Numbered from the stretch's first letter, positions 46,097-55,486 are shown. The stretch is 64,000 nucleotides of DNA from Arthrobacter crystallopoietes (GCF_017603825.1 NZ_CP072014.1:1364001-1428000), one strand, 5' to 3'. Notes: generated by a model not told the origin, from the sequence alone. Program-made: numbers and translations.

Positions 46097-47374
46097 ATGT
46101 CACCCTCGACGGAAACGGCGGCCCGCTGCCAGTTCGGCCACGGCGCCGAGGCGCCTGCCGGGCACCACGGCTACGAACCGTTCCAGATGAAGGATCCTTT
46201 CCCCGCCTACGCAGAACTGCGGGCCGAGCAGCCGGTCATGTTCGACGAGCGCATCGGCTACTACGTAGTTTCCCGCTACGACGACATCAAGGCAGTTTTC
46301 GAAGACTGGGAGACCTTCTCGAGCGAAAACGCGCAGGCCCCGGTCCGCGAGCGCGGCCCGGCCGCCAAGAAGATCATGGAAGAGGGCGGCTTCACCGCAT
46401 ACTCGGGACTCTCCGCCCGGCGCCCGCCGGAGCACACCCGGATCCGCTCGGTCGTGCAGAAGGCCTTCACGCCCCGCCGCTACAAGGCGTTGGAGCCCTT
46501 CATCCGCCAGAACGTGGTGGACCTGGTGGAGAAGATGCTGGCCCGGCCCGAGCGCACCGGCGACCTGGTCAAGGATCTGGCCTACGACGTCCCCACGATC
46601 ACCATCCTCACGCTGATCGGCGCCGATGTCAGCCAGGTCGACAAGTTCAAGCGCTGGAGCGATTCCCGCGCGGCGATGACCTGGGGTGACCTGAGCGACG
46701 ACCAGCAGATCCCGCATGCGCACAACCTGGTGGAGTACTGGCAGGAATGCCTGCGCCTGGTCCGCGTGGCCCATGAGGAGGGCGGCGACAACCTCACCGC
46801 CGACCTGGTGCGTGCACAGAACGACGGCGCGGAGATCTCCGACCACGAGATCGCGTCGGTCCTCTACAGCCTGCTGTTCGCAGGCCACGAAACCACCACC
46901 ACGCTGATCGCCAATTCACTGCGCGTGCTGCTGGCCCGCCCGGAACAGTGGGCGGTGCTGGTCGAGGAGCCGAAAAAGATCCCCGGCGCCATCGACGAGG
47001 TGCTGCGCTACTCCGGCTCGATTGTCGGCTGGCGGCGCAAGGCGCTCAAGGACACCGAAGTCGGCGGGGTGAAGATCGAAGAAGGCGGACAGCTGTTGCT
47101 GCTGATGGGCTCGGCGAACCGTGAAGAGGGCAAGTTCGAGAACGGCGAGGATTTCGACATCTCCCGCCCCAACGCCCGCGAGCACCTGTCCTTCGGTTTC
47201 GGTATCCACTACTGCCTGGGCAACATGCTGGCCAAGCTGCAGGCCAAGATCGCCCTCGAGGAAGTCGCCCGGCTTGCCCCGAACCTGAAACTGCAGGATC
47301 CCGAGGACATCGCGTTCCGCGAAAACCTGTCCTTCCGGGTCCCCGAATCCGTTCCCGTTACTTGGGAGGCATAA
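46097..47374 (+). CDS. creJ: Cytochrome P450, CreJ-like
   Basis: 425 residues from the ATG at 46097 with AAGGAG 5 nt ahead. The oxygen-binding helix has FAGHETTTT, the ExxR motif is EVLRY, and the heme-Cys loop is FGFGIHYCLGN. The class-I redox partners are encoded downstream (ferredoxin 51421, reductase 51744). In the C. glutamicum cre pathway the P450 CreJ oxidises the methyl group of phosphorylated 4-cresol, and the neighbours here match that set. The substrate is inferred from this context. Confidence 0.88.
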   Translation: MSPSTETAARCQFGHGAEAPAGHHGYEPFQMKDPFPAYAELRAEQPVMFDERIGYYVVSRYDDIKAVFEDWETFSSENAQAPVRERGPAAKKIMEEGGFTAYSGLSARRPPEHTRIRSVVQKAFTPRRYKALEPFIRQNVVDLVEKMLARPERTGDLVKDLAYDVPTITILTLIGADVSQVDKFKRWSDSRAAMTWGDLSDDQQIPHAHNLVEYWQECLRLVRVAHEEGGDNLTADLVRAQNDGAEISDHEIASVLYSLLFAGHETTTTLIANSLRVLLARPEQWAVLVEEPKKIPGAIDEVLRYSGSIVGWRRKALKDTEVGGVKIEEGGQLLLLMGSANREEGKFENGEDFDISRPNAREHLSFGFGIHYCLGNMLAKLQAKIALEEVARLAPNLKLQDPEDIAFRENLSFRVPESVPVTWEA

Positions 47375-47379
47375 AGCAC

Positions 47380-48561
47380 ATGGAAAGCAACGAGTACATC
47401 CAGTTTTTCGACGGCGGCCTCGAACCGAAGCTCGAAACACTCGGCGGCAAGGGCGCGTCCCTGGTCACCATGACCGCCGCCGGCATGCCGGTTCCGCCCG
47501 GATTTGTGGTCACTACTGCGGAGTTCGATGCGTTTATGGCCGAAGCTGGCATCACCCGGCAGATTAACGAATTGCTGGCGGGCCTCGATCCCGAGGACAT
47601 AGCGCAGGTGGACAAGGTCTCGGCGGCTATCCGCGAGCAGATCTGCTCGCGGCCTGTTCCAGAGGCCATCCGGGCGGTGACCATCGAGGCCTACGACTCC
47701 CTGATGTCCCGGTTCGAAACACCGGTCCCGGTGGCCGTCCGCTCCAGCGCCACGGCCGAGGACCTGCCGGATGCTTCCTTCGCCGGCCAGCAGGATACTT
47801 ATCTGTGGCTGGAGGGCGTCAAGGCCGTCACTGAGCACATCCGCCAGTGCTGGGCCTCGCTCTACACGTCGCGCGCCATCATCTACCGGCTGAAGAACAA
47901 CATTCCCGACGAGGGCCTGTCGATGGCCGTGGTAGTGCAGAAGATGGTCAACTCCAAGGTCTCCGGCGTCGCCATCACCATGGACCCGGCCAACGGGGAC
48001 CGCTCGAAGATCACCATCGATTCTTCCTATGGCGTCGGTGAAATGGTGGTCTCGGGCCAGGTCACCCCGGACAACATCGTGCTGGACAAGGTGACCCTCG
48101 CGCTGGTGTCCGACCACCTGGGCGACAAGCATGCCGAACTCGTTCCGGATAGCGCCGCACGTACCTTGGTGGAGCGGGAGGTCGACGCCGAGCGACGCGC
48201 CCGCCGCAGCCTGAGCGACGAGGAAGTCAAGGCCGTGGCCCTGATGGCCAAGCGGGCAGAGAAGCACTACAAATGCCCGCAGGACGTGGAATGGGCGCTG
48301 GACGCGGATCTGCCCGATGGCGAGAACCTGCTGCTGCTGCAGTCCCGCCCCGAAACCGTGCATTCCTCCAAGCCAACCGTTACCGCTACATCCAGCACTG
48401 GCGGATACGCCGCAGCCTTCGGCGCCACGGGCACCAAAGCCGGCCCAACTATGGACACCACCCCGTCAGCAGGTTCGACCCCGACCACCAACTCCACCGC
48501 CGCCAGCGGCGGCTTCAGCCTCGGCAGCATCACCGCCTCGCTGCTCAAACCCTCGGTCTGA
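47380..48561 (+). CDS. PEP-synthase-like ATP-binding subunit (CreH/CreI-type)
   Basis: 393 residues from the ATG at 47380, 5 nt after the P450 stop, with GGGAGG ahead. The first 330 residues are the PPDK/PEP-synthase N-terminal ATP-grasp domain: LGGKGASLVTMTAAGMPVPP, then VAVRSSATAEDLPDASFAGQ and the SRPETVHSS end. It should transfer the ATP phosphate to the His of the partner subunit at 48618. The last 60 residues are a Ser/Thr/Ala/Gly-rich tail without a known role. Two-subunit phosphotransferases of this kind phosphorylate phenol in phenylphosphate synthase and 4-cresol in CreHI. Confidence 0.85.
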   Translation: MESNEYIQFFDGGLEPKLETLGGKGASLVTMTAAGMPVPPGFVVTTAEFDAFMAEAGITRQINELLAGLDPEDIAQVDKVSAAIREQICSRPVPEAIRAVTIEAYDSLMSRFETPVPVAVRSSATAEDLPDASFAGQQDTYLWLEGVKAVTEHIRQCWASLYTSRAIIYRLKNNIPDEGLSMAVVVQKMVNSKVSGVAITMDPANGDRSKITIDSSYGVGEMVVSGQVTPDNIVLDKVTLALVSDHLGDKHAELVPDSAARTLVEREVDAERRARRSLSDEEVKAVALMAKRAEKHYKCPQDVEWALDADLPDGENLLLLQSRPETVHSSKPTVTATSSTGGYAAAFGATGTKAGPTMDTTPSAGSTPTTNSTAASGGFSLGSITASLLKPSV

Positions 48562-48617
48562 AACCCACCGTTACCGACCCACCGGCTCACCGCCGAGCCA
48601 CCATCGAAAGGTCCGTC

Positions 48618-50483
48618 ATGTCCATGAAGTCTTTTCCGAAGCCCTCCGAGCTGCCGGTGCCCGCCGGCGCCGAAGGCTGGGAGCAGATCTACCCGTACTA
48701 TCTGGTCTTCCAGGACAAGCTCAAGGAGCAGGAAGACGCGAAGTTCTGGTTCTGCGACAGCCAGCACTGGCCTACCGTCTACAAGCCGTTCGAAACCATC
48801 GGCGGGGAGTTCGCGGTCAAGTGCCTGGGCCAGTACAACGCCCGGCACCTGATGATTCCCAACGCCAACGGCATCGAATTCCGCGTGCACCTGGGCTACC
48901 TGTACATGTCCCCGATCCCGGTCCCCGAGGACCAGATCGCGGCGCGGGTCCCGCATTTCGAGCAGCGCGTGGGGCACTACTTCCAGAACTGGGAGGAGTT
49001 GCTGCGGCAGTGGCATGTGAAGGTCCGCGGCACCATTGACGAGATGGAGACGCTGTCCTTCAACAAGCTGCCGGACATGGTTCCGATGGATGACATCACC
49101 ACCGGCAAGGCGATGGACGGCTCCGAAGTCCTGCTGGAGAACTACGACCGGCTGATCCAGCTGGCCTACCAGAACTGGCAGTACCACTTCGAGTTCCTGA
49201 ACCTGGGCTACATCGCCTACCTGGACTTCTTCAACTTCTGCAAGGAAGTCTTCCCGAACATCCCGGACCAGTCCATCGCGACCATGGTCCAGGGCGTGGA
49301 CATGGAACTGTTCCGGCCCGACGACGAGCTCAAGAAGCTCGCCAAACTCGCCGTGGAGCTCCGCCTGGAGTCCGCCTTCGGCAATACGGACGACGTCGAT
49401 GCCACCTTGGGTGCCATCGCTGCTGCACCGGGCGGGGAGCGCTGGATTGCCCAGTACGAAGGCGCCAAGGATCCGTGGTTCAACTTCACCGTGGGCAATG
49501 GCTTCTACGGGCACGACAAGTACTGGTACGAGCACCAGGAGATCCCGCTGGGCTATATTGCCGATTACATCCGCCGGCTCGGCGAGGGCCAGAACATCAT
49601 GCGCCCCACCGAGGAGCTCATCGCGGAGAAGGAACGCATCGTCGAGGAGTACCGCGACCTGCTCGAAGGTGAAACCCAGGCGCTCTTCGACGCCAAGCGC
49701 CAGCTCGCCGCCACGGCGTACCCGTACGTGGAAAACCACAACTTCTACATCGAGCACTGGACCATGGGCGTCTTCTGGCGCAAGATCCGGGAACTGTCCC
49801 GGATGATGCATGCCGAGGGCTTCTGGACCGAACCCGATGACCTGCTCTACCTGACCCGCAACGAGGTCCGCGATGCACTCTTCGACCTGGTCACCGGCTG
49901 GGGCGTGGGCGCCGACCCGATCGGCCCCACCTACTGGCCGGAGGAGATCGAACGCCGCCGCGGCATTGTCGATGCACTCAAGACCGCCCGTCCGCAGCCG
50001 GCGCTCAACACGCCGCCGGAGTCCATCACCGAACCGTTCACCCGGATGCTCTGGGGCATTACCACCGAGCAGGTCCAGCAGTGGCTGGGTGCGGGCGAGG
50101 AAGTCGAGGGCGGCGGACTGCGCGGCATGGCGGCCTCACCCGGCGTCGTCGAGGGCGTTGCCCGCGTCGTGACGGATGCGGACCAGCTTTCCGAGGTCCA
50201 GCAGGGCGAGATCCTGGTGGCCACCGTGACCGCGCCGTCCTGGGGTCCGATCTTCGGCAACATCAAGGCCACCGTGACCGACATCGGCGGCATGATGAGC
50301 CACGCCGCCATTGTCTGCCGCGAGTACGGGCTGCCGGCGGTCACCGGCACGGGCAGCGGCTCGACCACCATCAAGACCGGGCAACTGCTGCGGGTCGACG
50401 GCACCAAGGGCACCGTGCAGATCCTGGATAACGGGGAACTCGAACCTCTCGTATCCGGCCCCGGCGCCCACAGCCACGCCTGA
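48618..50483 (+). CDS. PEP-synthase-like phospho-His subunit (CreH/CreI-type)
   Basis: 621 residues from the ATG at 48618 (GAAAGG ahead). The C-terminal 90 residues form the swivelling phospho-His domain, with the catalytic His in DIGGMMSHAAIVCREYGLPA and the closing PAVTGTGSGSTTIKTGQLLR. The large N-terminal part (1-480) is rich in aromatic residues (YYLVFQDKLKEQEDAKFWF) and lacks ATP-grasp motifs, so it should hold the phenolic acceptor. Together with the subunit at 47380 it forms a split phosphotransferase. Phosphorylation of a 4-alkylphenol is inferred from the cluster. Confidence 0.85.
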   Translation: MSMKSFPKPSELPVPAGAEGWEQIYPYYLVFQDKLKEQEDAKFWFCDSQHWPTVYKPFETIGGEFAVKCLGQYNARHLMIPNANGIEFRVHLGYLYMSPIPVPEDQIAARVPHFEQRVGHYFQNWEELLRQWHVKVRGTIDEMETLSFNKLPDMVPMDDITTGKAMDGSEVLLENYDRLIQLAYQNWQYHFEFLNLGYIAYLDFFNFCKEVFPNIPDQSIATMVQGVDMELFRPDDELKKLAKLAVELRLESAFGNTDDVDATLGAIAAAPGGERWIAQYEGAKDPWFNFTVGNGFYGHDKYWYEHQEIPLGYIADYIRRLGEGQNIMRPTEELIAEKERIVEEYRDLLEGETQALFDAKRQLAATAYPYVENHNFYIEHWTMGVFWRKIRELSRMMHAEGFWTEPDDLLYLTRNEVRDALFDLVTGWGVGADPIGPTYWPEEIERRRGIVDALKTARPQPALNTPPESITEPFTRMLWGITTEQVQQWLGAGEEVEGGGLRGMAASPGVVEGVARVVTDADQLSEVQQGEILVATVTAPSWGPIFGNIKATVTDIGGMMSHAAIVCREYGLPAVTGTGSGSTTIKTGQLLRVDGTKGTVQILDNGELEPLVSGPGAHSHA

Positions 50484-50578
50484 GCAATCCCTGCCAGGTG
50501 CTCCCAGTGCCGGGCCGGGCGAGCCGCCACTTCCCCCGGCCCCGGCCCGGCACAACCCAACGCAAAGGTTTGACGATA

Positions 50579-51385
50579 ATGCAGCAACCCACCGACGCTA
50601 ACGACGCCGCTTCCACCCGAGGGGAGCGGGCGGACCCCGGGACGGCACAGCGGACCGTGCTGATCACCGGTGCAGCCGGCGGCCTCGGGCGGGCCTTCGC
50701 CCTCGGCTTCGCCGGCCGCGGCTACCGGGTCGCCGTCGCGGACGTGAACCTGGAAGGGGCCGAAGAGACCGCCAAGCTGGCCCGCGAAGCCGGCGCCGAC
50801 GCGGCGGCCTACCGGGCCGACGTGACCGACCCCGCGTCTACGGAGTCGCTCGCCGCCCAGGTGGCGGAATTCGGGAACGGGCGCATCGACGTCGTACTCA
50901 ATAACGCGGCCATTTACGCCACGGTGACCCGCACGCCTTTCGAGGATATCGACCCGGACGAATGGGATCTGGTCATGAACGTGAACCTCAAGGGCCCGTG
51001 GCTGGTGACCCGTGCGGCGAGCCCCTACCTGGCCGACGGCGGCCGCGTCATCAACCTCTCCAGCGCCACCATTTTCTCCGGTTCCGAGCAGTGGCTGCAC
51101 TACGTCGCTTCAAAGGGCGGGGTGGTTGCGCTGACCCGGGTGCTGGCCAAGGAACTGGGCCGGCGCGGCATCACTGTCAACGCGATCGCGCCCGGCTTTA
51201 CGCTCACCGAAGCCAGCTACTCGTTGATGGACGACGCCGAAAGCTACGGCGTGGACCGCGGGGCGCTCAAGCGGGCCAGCCAGCCCGAAGACATCGTCGG
51301 GGCCGCCCTGTTCCTGGCCGGGCCTGACAGCTCGTACATCACCGGCCAAACCATGGTGGTCGACGGCGGCCGCCAGTTCATCTAA
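50579..51385 (+). CDS. creG: SDR alcohol dehydrogenase, CreG-like
   Basis: 268 residues from the ATG at 50579 (AAAGG ahead). VLITGAAGGLGRAFALGFAG is the Rossmann motif, D in VAVADVNLEG favours NAD, NNAA and SSATIFSG (Ser) follow, and YVASKGG holds the catalytic Tyr and Lys. It would oxidise the benzyl-type alcohol made by the P450 to an aldehyde. It lies in the operon between the phosphotransferase and the ferredoxin genes. Symbol by analogy with the cre cluster. Confidence 0.85.
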   Translation: MQQPTDANDAASTRGERADPGTAQRTVLITGAAGGLGRAFALGFAGRGYRVAVADVNLEGAEETAKLAREAGADAAAYRADVTDPASTESLAAQVAEFGNGRIDVVLNNAAIYATVTRTPFEDIDPDEWDLVMNVNLKGPWLVTRAASPYLADGGRVINLSSATIFSGSEQWLHYVASKGGVVALTRVLAKELGRRGITVNAIAPGFTLTEASYSLMDDAESYGVDRGALKRASQPEDIVGAALFLAGPDSSYITGQTMVVDGGRQFI

Positions 51386-51420
51386 CAGCTTCCACTCAAT
51401 TTCCAGCACAAGGAGGAGCC

Positions 51421-51741
51421 ATGCCAACGGTCTATTTCACCGACGCGGAAGGCACCACACGCGAGATCACCGGCAACCCCGGGGACTCGGTCATGGAGAC
51501 GGCCGTCCGCAACGGCGTCCCCGGCATTGTCGCCGAATGCGGCGGCTCGCTGTCCTGCGCCACCTGCCACGTTTTCGTCCGAGAGGACGAGTTGCCCGAG
51601 CTGCCGCCCATGGAGGACATGGAGGACGAAATGCTCTACGGCACCGCGGTGGACCGCGAGGACAACTCCCGCCTGTCCTGCCAGCTGAAGCTCTGCGACG
51701 GCCAGGACATCCATGTCACCACACCCGAAACACAGGTCTGA
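51421..51741 (+). CDS. creF: [2Fe-2S] ferredoxin, CreF-like
   Basis: 106 residues with AAGGAGG ahead of the ATG. Cluster ligands are C40, C46, C49 and C87 (ECGGSLSCATC and RLSCQL), the adrenodoxin/putidaredoxin spacing. It passes electrons from the reductase encoded 2 nt downstream to the P450 at 46097. The acidic stretch at residues 54-71 (EDELPELPPMEDMEDE) is the usual partner-docking surface. Confidence 0.92.
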   Translation: MPTVYFTDAEGTTREITGNPGDSVMETAVRNGVPGIVAECGGSLSCATCHVFVREDELPELPPMEDMEDEMLYGTAVDREDNSRLSCQLKLCDGQDIHVTTPETQV

Positions 51742-51743
51742 TC

Positions 51744-53066
51744 ATGAGCACCGGAACCGCTGATGCGGAAACCAAGACCAATGACGGCGCCGCCGCAGCA
51801 CCGAAGGCGCCCGCCCGGACGGGGCTGCTGATCATCGGCGCCAGCCAGTCCGGCGTGCAGCTGGCCGTCTCGTTGCGGGCCCTGGGCTTCGATGAGCACA
51901 TTACGCTGCTCGGCGACGAGGACCACCGGCCCTACCAGCGCCCGGCCCTGTCCAAGGAGTTCCTGCAGGGCACGGTGGAGAGCGAATCGCTGATCTTCCG
52001 CTCCAACGAGTACTGGAACGAGCACAACATCACGCTCGTCAAGGGCGAGTACATCAGCAGGATTGATAAGAACGACGACGGCTCCGGCACCGCGCACGCC
52101 GCCTCCGGAGCCGAATTCGGGTTCAAGCGCCTGGCCCTGACCGTCGGCGCGCGGGCGCGGAAGCTCGAACTGCCCGGGGCGGATCTGGATGGCGTGGTTT
52201 ACCTGCGCAACGCGGACGACGCCCTGGCCCTGAAGGCACAGCTGGACGGTGTCCGCGAAGCCGTGGTGGTCGGCGGCGGCTTCATCGGGCTGGAAGCGGC
52301 TTCCAGCCTGCATAAAATGGGCAAGTCCGTCACCGTCCTCGAGTACGGCCCGCGCCTGATCGGCCGCGCCGTCGGCGAAGATACCAGCGACTACTTCCTC
52401 CAGGCCCACCGCGCCCGCGGCATCGACATCCGGCTCGATGCCCGCATGAAGCGCCTGGCCGCAGCCGGCGACGGAAGCCGCGTGGCCGGCGTCGAACTTG
52501 AGGACGGCACGGTGATCCCCGCGCAGCTGGTGCTGGTCGGAATCGGCGTGGTCCCCAACACCGAACTGGCCGAGCAGCTGGGCCTGGAAGTGGACAACGG
52601 CATCGTGGTGGACTCGCACGCCCTTGCCTCCGACGGCACCACCGTGGCGGTGGGCGATGTGGCGAACATGCCCAACCCGCTGCCCGGTTCGCCGGAAGGC
52701 GAGCGCATCCGGTTGGAAAGCGTGAACAACGCGATCGAGCATGCCAAGGTAGCAGCCTATTCGCTGATGGGCCGGCGCGAGGACTATGCGGGCATCCCGT
52801 GGTTCTGGTCCAACCAGGCGGACCTGAAACTGCAGATCGCCGGCCTGACCCTCGGCTACGACCGGACAGTGGTCCGGCGCGACGACGACCGCGGTAAATT
52901 CTCCGTGCTCTACTACCGCAACGGCCGGATCATTGCCGCGGACTGTGTCAACGCACCGCTGGACTTCATGTCGGTCAAGAACGCCCTGGCCAAGGGCCAA
53001 AACATACCCGCGGACGCGGCGGCGGATCCCGCCGTCGTGCTGAAAACCATCATCACGGACGGCTAA
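51744..53066 (+). CDS. creE: Ferredoxin reductase (FAD, NAD(P)H), CreE-like
   Basis: 440 residues from the ATG at 51744, 2 nt after the ferredoxin stop. The FAD Rossmann motif is LIIGASQSGVQLAVSLRALG (the usual GxGxxG is GASQSG), the pyridine-nucleotide site VVGGGFIGLEAASSLHKMGK, and the second FAD block VAVGDVANMPNP. These mark the putidaredoxin-reductase type. The N-terminal 27 residues are an extra hydrophilic tail. It feeds electrons into the adjacent ferredoxin and so to the P450. Confidence 0.92.
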   Translation: MSTGTADAETKTNDGAAAAPKAPARTGLLIIGASQSGVQLAVSLRALGFDEHITLLGDEDHRPYQRPALSKEFLQGTVESESLIFRSNEYWNEHNITLVKGEYISRIDKNDDGSGTAHAASGAEFGFKRLALTVGARARKLELPGADLDGVVYLRNADDALALKAQLDGVREAVVVGGGFIGLEAASSLHKMGKSVTVLEYGPRLIGRAVGEDTSDYFLQAHRARGIDIRLDARMKRLAAAGDGSRVAGVELEDGTVIPAQLVLVGIGVVPNTELAEQLGLEVDNGIVVDSHALASDGTTVAVGDVANMPNPLPGSPEGERIRLESVNNAIEHAKVAAYSLMGRREDYAGIPWFWSNQADLKLQIAGLTLGYDRTVVRRDDDRGKFSVLYYRNGRIIAADCVNAPLDFMSVKNALAKGQNIPADAAADPAVVLKTIITDG

Positions 53067-53074
53067 GGAGCCCC

Positions 53075-53848
53075 ATGAGAACCCCCGACACGCAGAGTCC
53101 GCAGACTAGCAGGGACGCCGCCGGCACCGTCTGGCCCGCAGCGGATCCGGCTACGCACGCGGAGGACCCCCGCGCCACGGCCTTTGCCGCTGCGCACCCG
53201 GTGCGCCCCGTTCCAGCCACCGGCACCTTGGACACCTCGCCCATCGCCGGTACACCTGCGGCCGAAGACCTGGACAGGCTCTGGAAGGCCGTGGTGGAAG
53301 AAACCCGCAGCCGCGGCAACGACATCCACCTGCCCATCTCGCTGGCCTACGCCGAACGGCTCTGCCGGGCCTACCCGGAGGCCGACGCCGAGCTGGTCCG
53401 CGTGGCGATCGTGCTGCATGACACCGGCTGGGCGCACGTGGATGAGTCGCGCATCCTCTCCGAGGGCTTCACGGGCGACTGGCGGAAGGCGGCCATCCGT
53501 TTCGAGCACGAGGCCGAGGGCTGCAAGGTGGCCCGCCGCGTGCTGCCCGGACTGGGCTACTCCGACGGCTTCACCGCGCGGGTCTGCGAAATCATCGACG
53601 GGCACGACACCCGCCACGTGGCCTTTTCGCTGGAGGATGCCCTGGTCCGCGACGCCGACCGGCTGTGGCGCTTCGACCACGCCGGCATCGCGCTGGCCTC
53701 GTCCTGGTTCGGCATGACGCCTGCTGTGTATACGGACCGACTGGCCGCGGAGATCATCCCCGAACTCATCACCGAAGCCGCCTACGCGATGGGCACGGCC
53801 GACCTGGCACGGTCCAACGCACTGCTCAAGACAGGAGTGATCCGATGA
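53075..53848 (+). CDS. creD: HD-domain phosphohydrolase, CreD-like
   Basis: 257 residues. The first 60 residues are Pro/Ala/Thr-rich and seem disordered. The HD metal site is in IVLHDTGWAHVDESR, and IIDGHDTRHVAFSLEDALV follows. In the cre pathway CreD removes the phosphate from the oxidised aryl phosphate to give 4-hydroxybenzoate. Its stop overlaps the ALDH start by 4 nt (ATGA), so translation is coupled. The substrate is inferred from context. Confidence 0.82.
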   Translation: MRTPDTQSPQTSRDAAGTVWPAADPATHAEDPRATAFAAAHPVRPVPATGTLDTSPIAGTPAAEDLDRLWKAVVEETRSRGNDIHLPISLAYAERLCRAYPEADAELVRVAIVLHDTGWAHVDESRILSEGFTGDWRKAAIRFEHEAEGCKVARRVLPGLGYSDGFTARVCEIIDGHDTRHVAFSLEDALVRDADRLWRFDHAGIALASSWFGMTPAVYTDRLAAEIIPELITEAAYAMGTADLARSNALLKTGVIR

Positions 53849-55395
53849 CTTCCGCTGCCGACAGCACAACTGCCACCGAGGCAATCGGGCAAGCGGCGGC
53901 GTCGTTCTCCGGCCCTGCCGTGGACGCCCGCGCCGCGCTCACGCTGCCCTACACCCACGTGGACGATGTCTTCATCGACGGCGCCTGGGTCCCCGCCCGC
54001 GGCACCGGCCGCAACCCCGTCACGGATCCGGCCACCGGCCAGGTCTGGGGCTCGGTCCCGGACGGAACCCCCAAGGATATCGACGCCGCGGTCGGTGCGG
54101 CGCGCAGGGCGTTCGACGGCGGATGGTCCCGGCTGGCTCCATCGGAGCGGGCCGCCTACCTGCTGCGCATCGCCGACGAGGTGGACAAGCGGGCGGAGGA
54201 ACTGTCGCTGACCAACACCCGCGAAAACGGTTCCCCCGTCTCGGAATCCACCGGGGCCGCGGCCAACGCGGCGAGCATCTTCCGCTACTTCGCCACGCTC
54301 GCGGACTATCTGGAGCGCGAGGACGTTCGCCCGTTCCCGCGGGGCGGCGGCGAGTCGGTGGTGCGCCGGGATCCGGTGGGCGTGTGCGCGCTGATCGCCC
54401 CGTGGAACTTCCCGATCAACCTGATGGTGATCAAGCTGGCGCCGGCGCTGCTGGCCGGCTGCACCGTAGTGATGAAACCCGCCTCGCCTACCCCGCTGTC
54501 CTTCCGGCTGATTGTCGACGCCGTGGCCGCCGCCGGTGTGCCCGCAGGCGTGGTCAACCTGGTCACCGGCAGCGGCAGACTGGGTGACACCCTGGTGCGG
54601 CACCCGGGCGTGGACAAGGTGGCCTTTACCGGTTCGACCCCGGTAGGCCGCAAGATCGCCGCGGCATGCGGCGAACTGCTGCGGCCGGTCACGCTGGAGC
54701 TCGGCGGCAAGTCCAGCGCCATCGTGCTGCCGGACGCTGATCTGGATGCCATGTCCAGCGGTCTGGTGCGCTCCTGCATGCGCAACACCGGCCAGACCTG
54801 CTACATCTCCACCCGGATTCTGGCCCCCGCCGGACGTTACGACGAGGTGGTGGACATGGTGACCGCCACCATCGCCGCCGGCGTACAGGGAGACCCGCTG
54901 GATCCCGCCACGGTCTTCGGTCCGGCAGCCACCGAATCCCAGTACCGGACGGTGCTGGAATACCTGGAAGCCGGCCGGGCCGAAGGCGCCCGGGCGACCA
55001 CGGGCGGGCGTGCGGCGCGGCTGGGCGGCGGGCTCGAAGGCGGCTTCTTCGTGGAACCCACGGTCTTCGCCGATGTCACGCCGTCAATGCGGATCTCCCG
55101 CGAGGAAATCTTCGGGCCGGTCATCTCCGTGCTGAAGTACACGGACGTGGACGAGGCCGTCGCACTGGCGAACAACACCGAATTCGGCCTGGGCGGCTTG
55201 GTGTTCGGTACGGATCAGGACGCTGCGCTCGCCGTGGCTGACCGGATGGACACCGGTTCCGTGGGCATCAACTTCTTTGCCTCCAACCATTCCGCGCCGT
55301 TTGGCGGGCGGCACAATTCGGGCCTCGGCACGGAATACGGCATCGAGGGGCTCAACGCCTACCTCAGCTACAAGTCCATCCACCGCCGGCCGTAA
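53845..55395 (+). CDS. creC: Aldehyde dehydrogenase, CreC-like
   Basis: 516 residues from the ATG at 53845. VCALIAPWNFPINLMVIKLA, the catalytic Glu in VTLELGGKSSAIV and the catalytic Cys in RNTGQTCYIST identify an NAD(P)-dependent aldehyde dehydrogenase. The first 30 residues are an Ala/Ser/Thr extension. In this cluster it would turn the aryl aldehyde phosphate into the carboxylate, before CreD. It is the last gene of the plus-strand operon; a strong terminator follows. Confidence 0.9.
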   Translation: MTSAADSTTATEAIGQAAASFSGPAVDARAALTLPYTHVDDVFIDGAWVPARGTGRNPVTDPATGQVWGSVPDGTPKDIDAAVGAARRAFDGGWSRLAPSERAAYLLRIADEVDKRAEELSLTNTRENGSPVSESTGAAANAASIFRYFATLADYLEREDVRPFPRGGGESVVRRDPVGVCALIAPWNFPINLMVIKLAPALLAGCTVVMKPASPTPLSFRLIVDAVAAAGVPAGVVNLVTGSGRLGDTLVRHPGVDKVAFTGSTPVGRKIAAACGELLRPVTLELGGKSSAIVLPDADLDAMSSGLVRSCMRNTGQTCYISTRILAPAGRYDEVVDMVTATIAAGVQGDPLDPATVFGPAATESQYRTVLEYLEAGRAEGARATTGGRAARLGGGLEGGFFVEPTVFADVTPSMRISREEIFGPVISVLKYTDVDEAVALANNTEFGLGGLVFGTDQDAALAVADRMDTGSVGINFFASNHSAPFGGRHNSGLGTEYGIEGLNAYLSYKSIHRRP

Positions 55396-55424
55396 ACCTG
55401 CGACGGCATCATCTGCCGCACGGA

Positions 55425-55457
55425 AAATGCCCGGATGGACTTTCCCTCCGGGCATTT
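55425..55457. terminator. Bidirectional hairpin terminator
   Basis: AAATGCCCGGA pairs with TCCGGGCATTT (11 bp, 11-nt loop), flanked by further pairing CCGCA and TGCGG. It lies between the convergent ALDH and MHS permease stops. The A-rich and T-rich stem ends give short T-runs in both directions. Confidence 0.9.
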
Positions 55458-55486
55458 CCTCTGCGGTTGTTCGGTGCGGCTGCGCG

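Noticed and set aside
48267-49811. Very long open frame on the minus strand opposite the phospho-His subunit
   Set aside because: It lies wholly antisense to a well-supported gene with recognised motifs, and is a product of high-GC codon bias; no ribosome site or family blocks.
51636-53000. 454-codon minus-strand open frame opposite the ferredoxin reductase
   Set aside because: Antisense to a clear FAD enzyme; no start signal or domain.
53075-53260. Signal peptide on the CreD-like protein
   Set aside because: The N-terminal stretch is Pro/Ala/Thr-rich but lacks a hydrophobic core, so it is probably a disordered tail.
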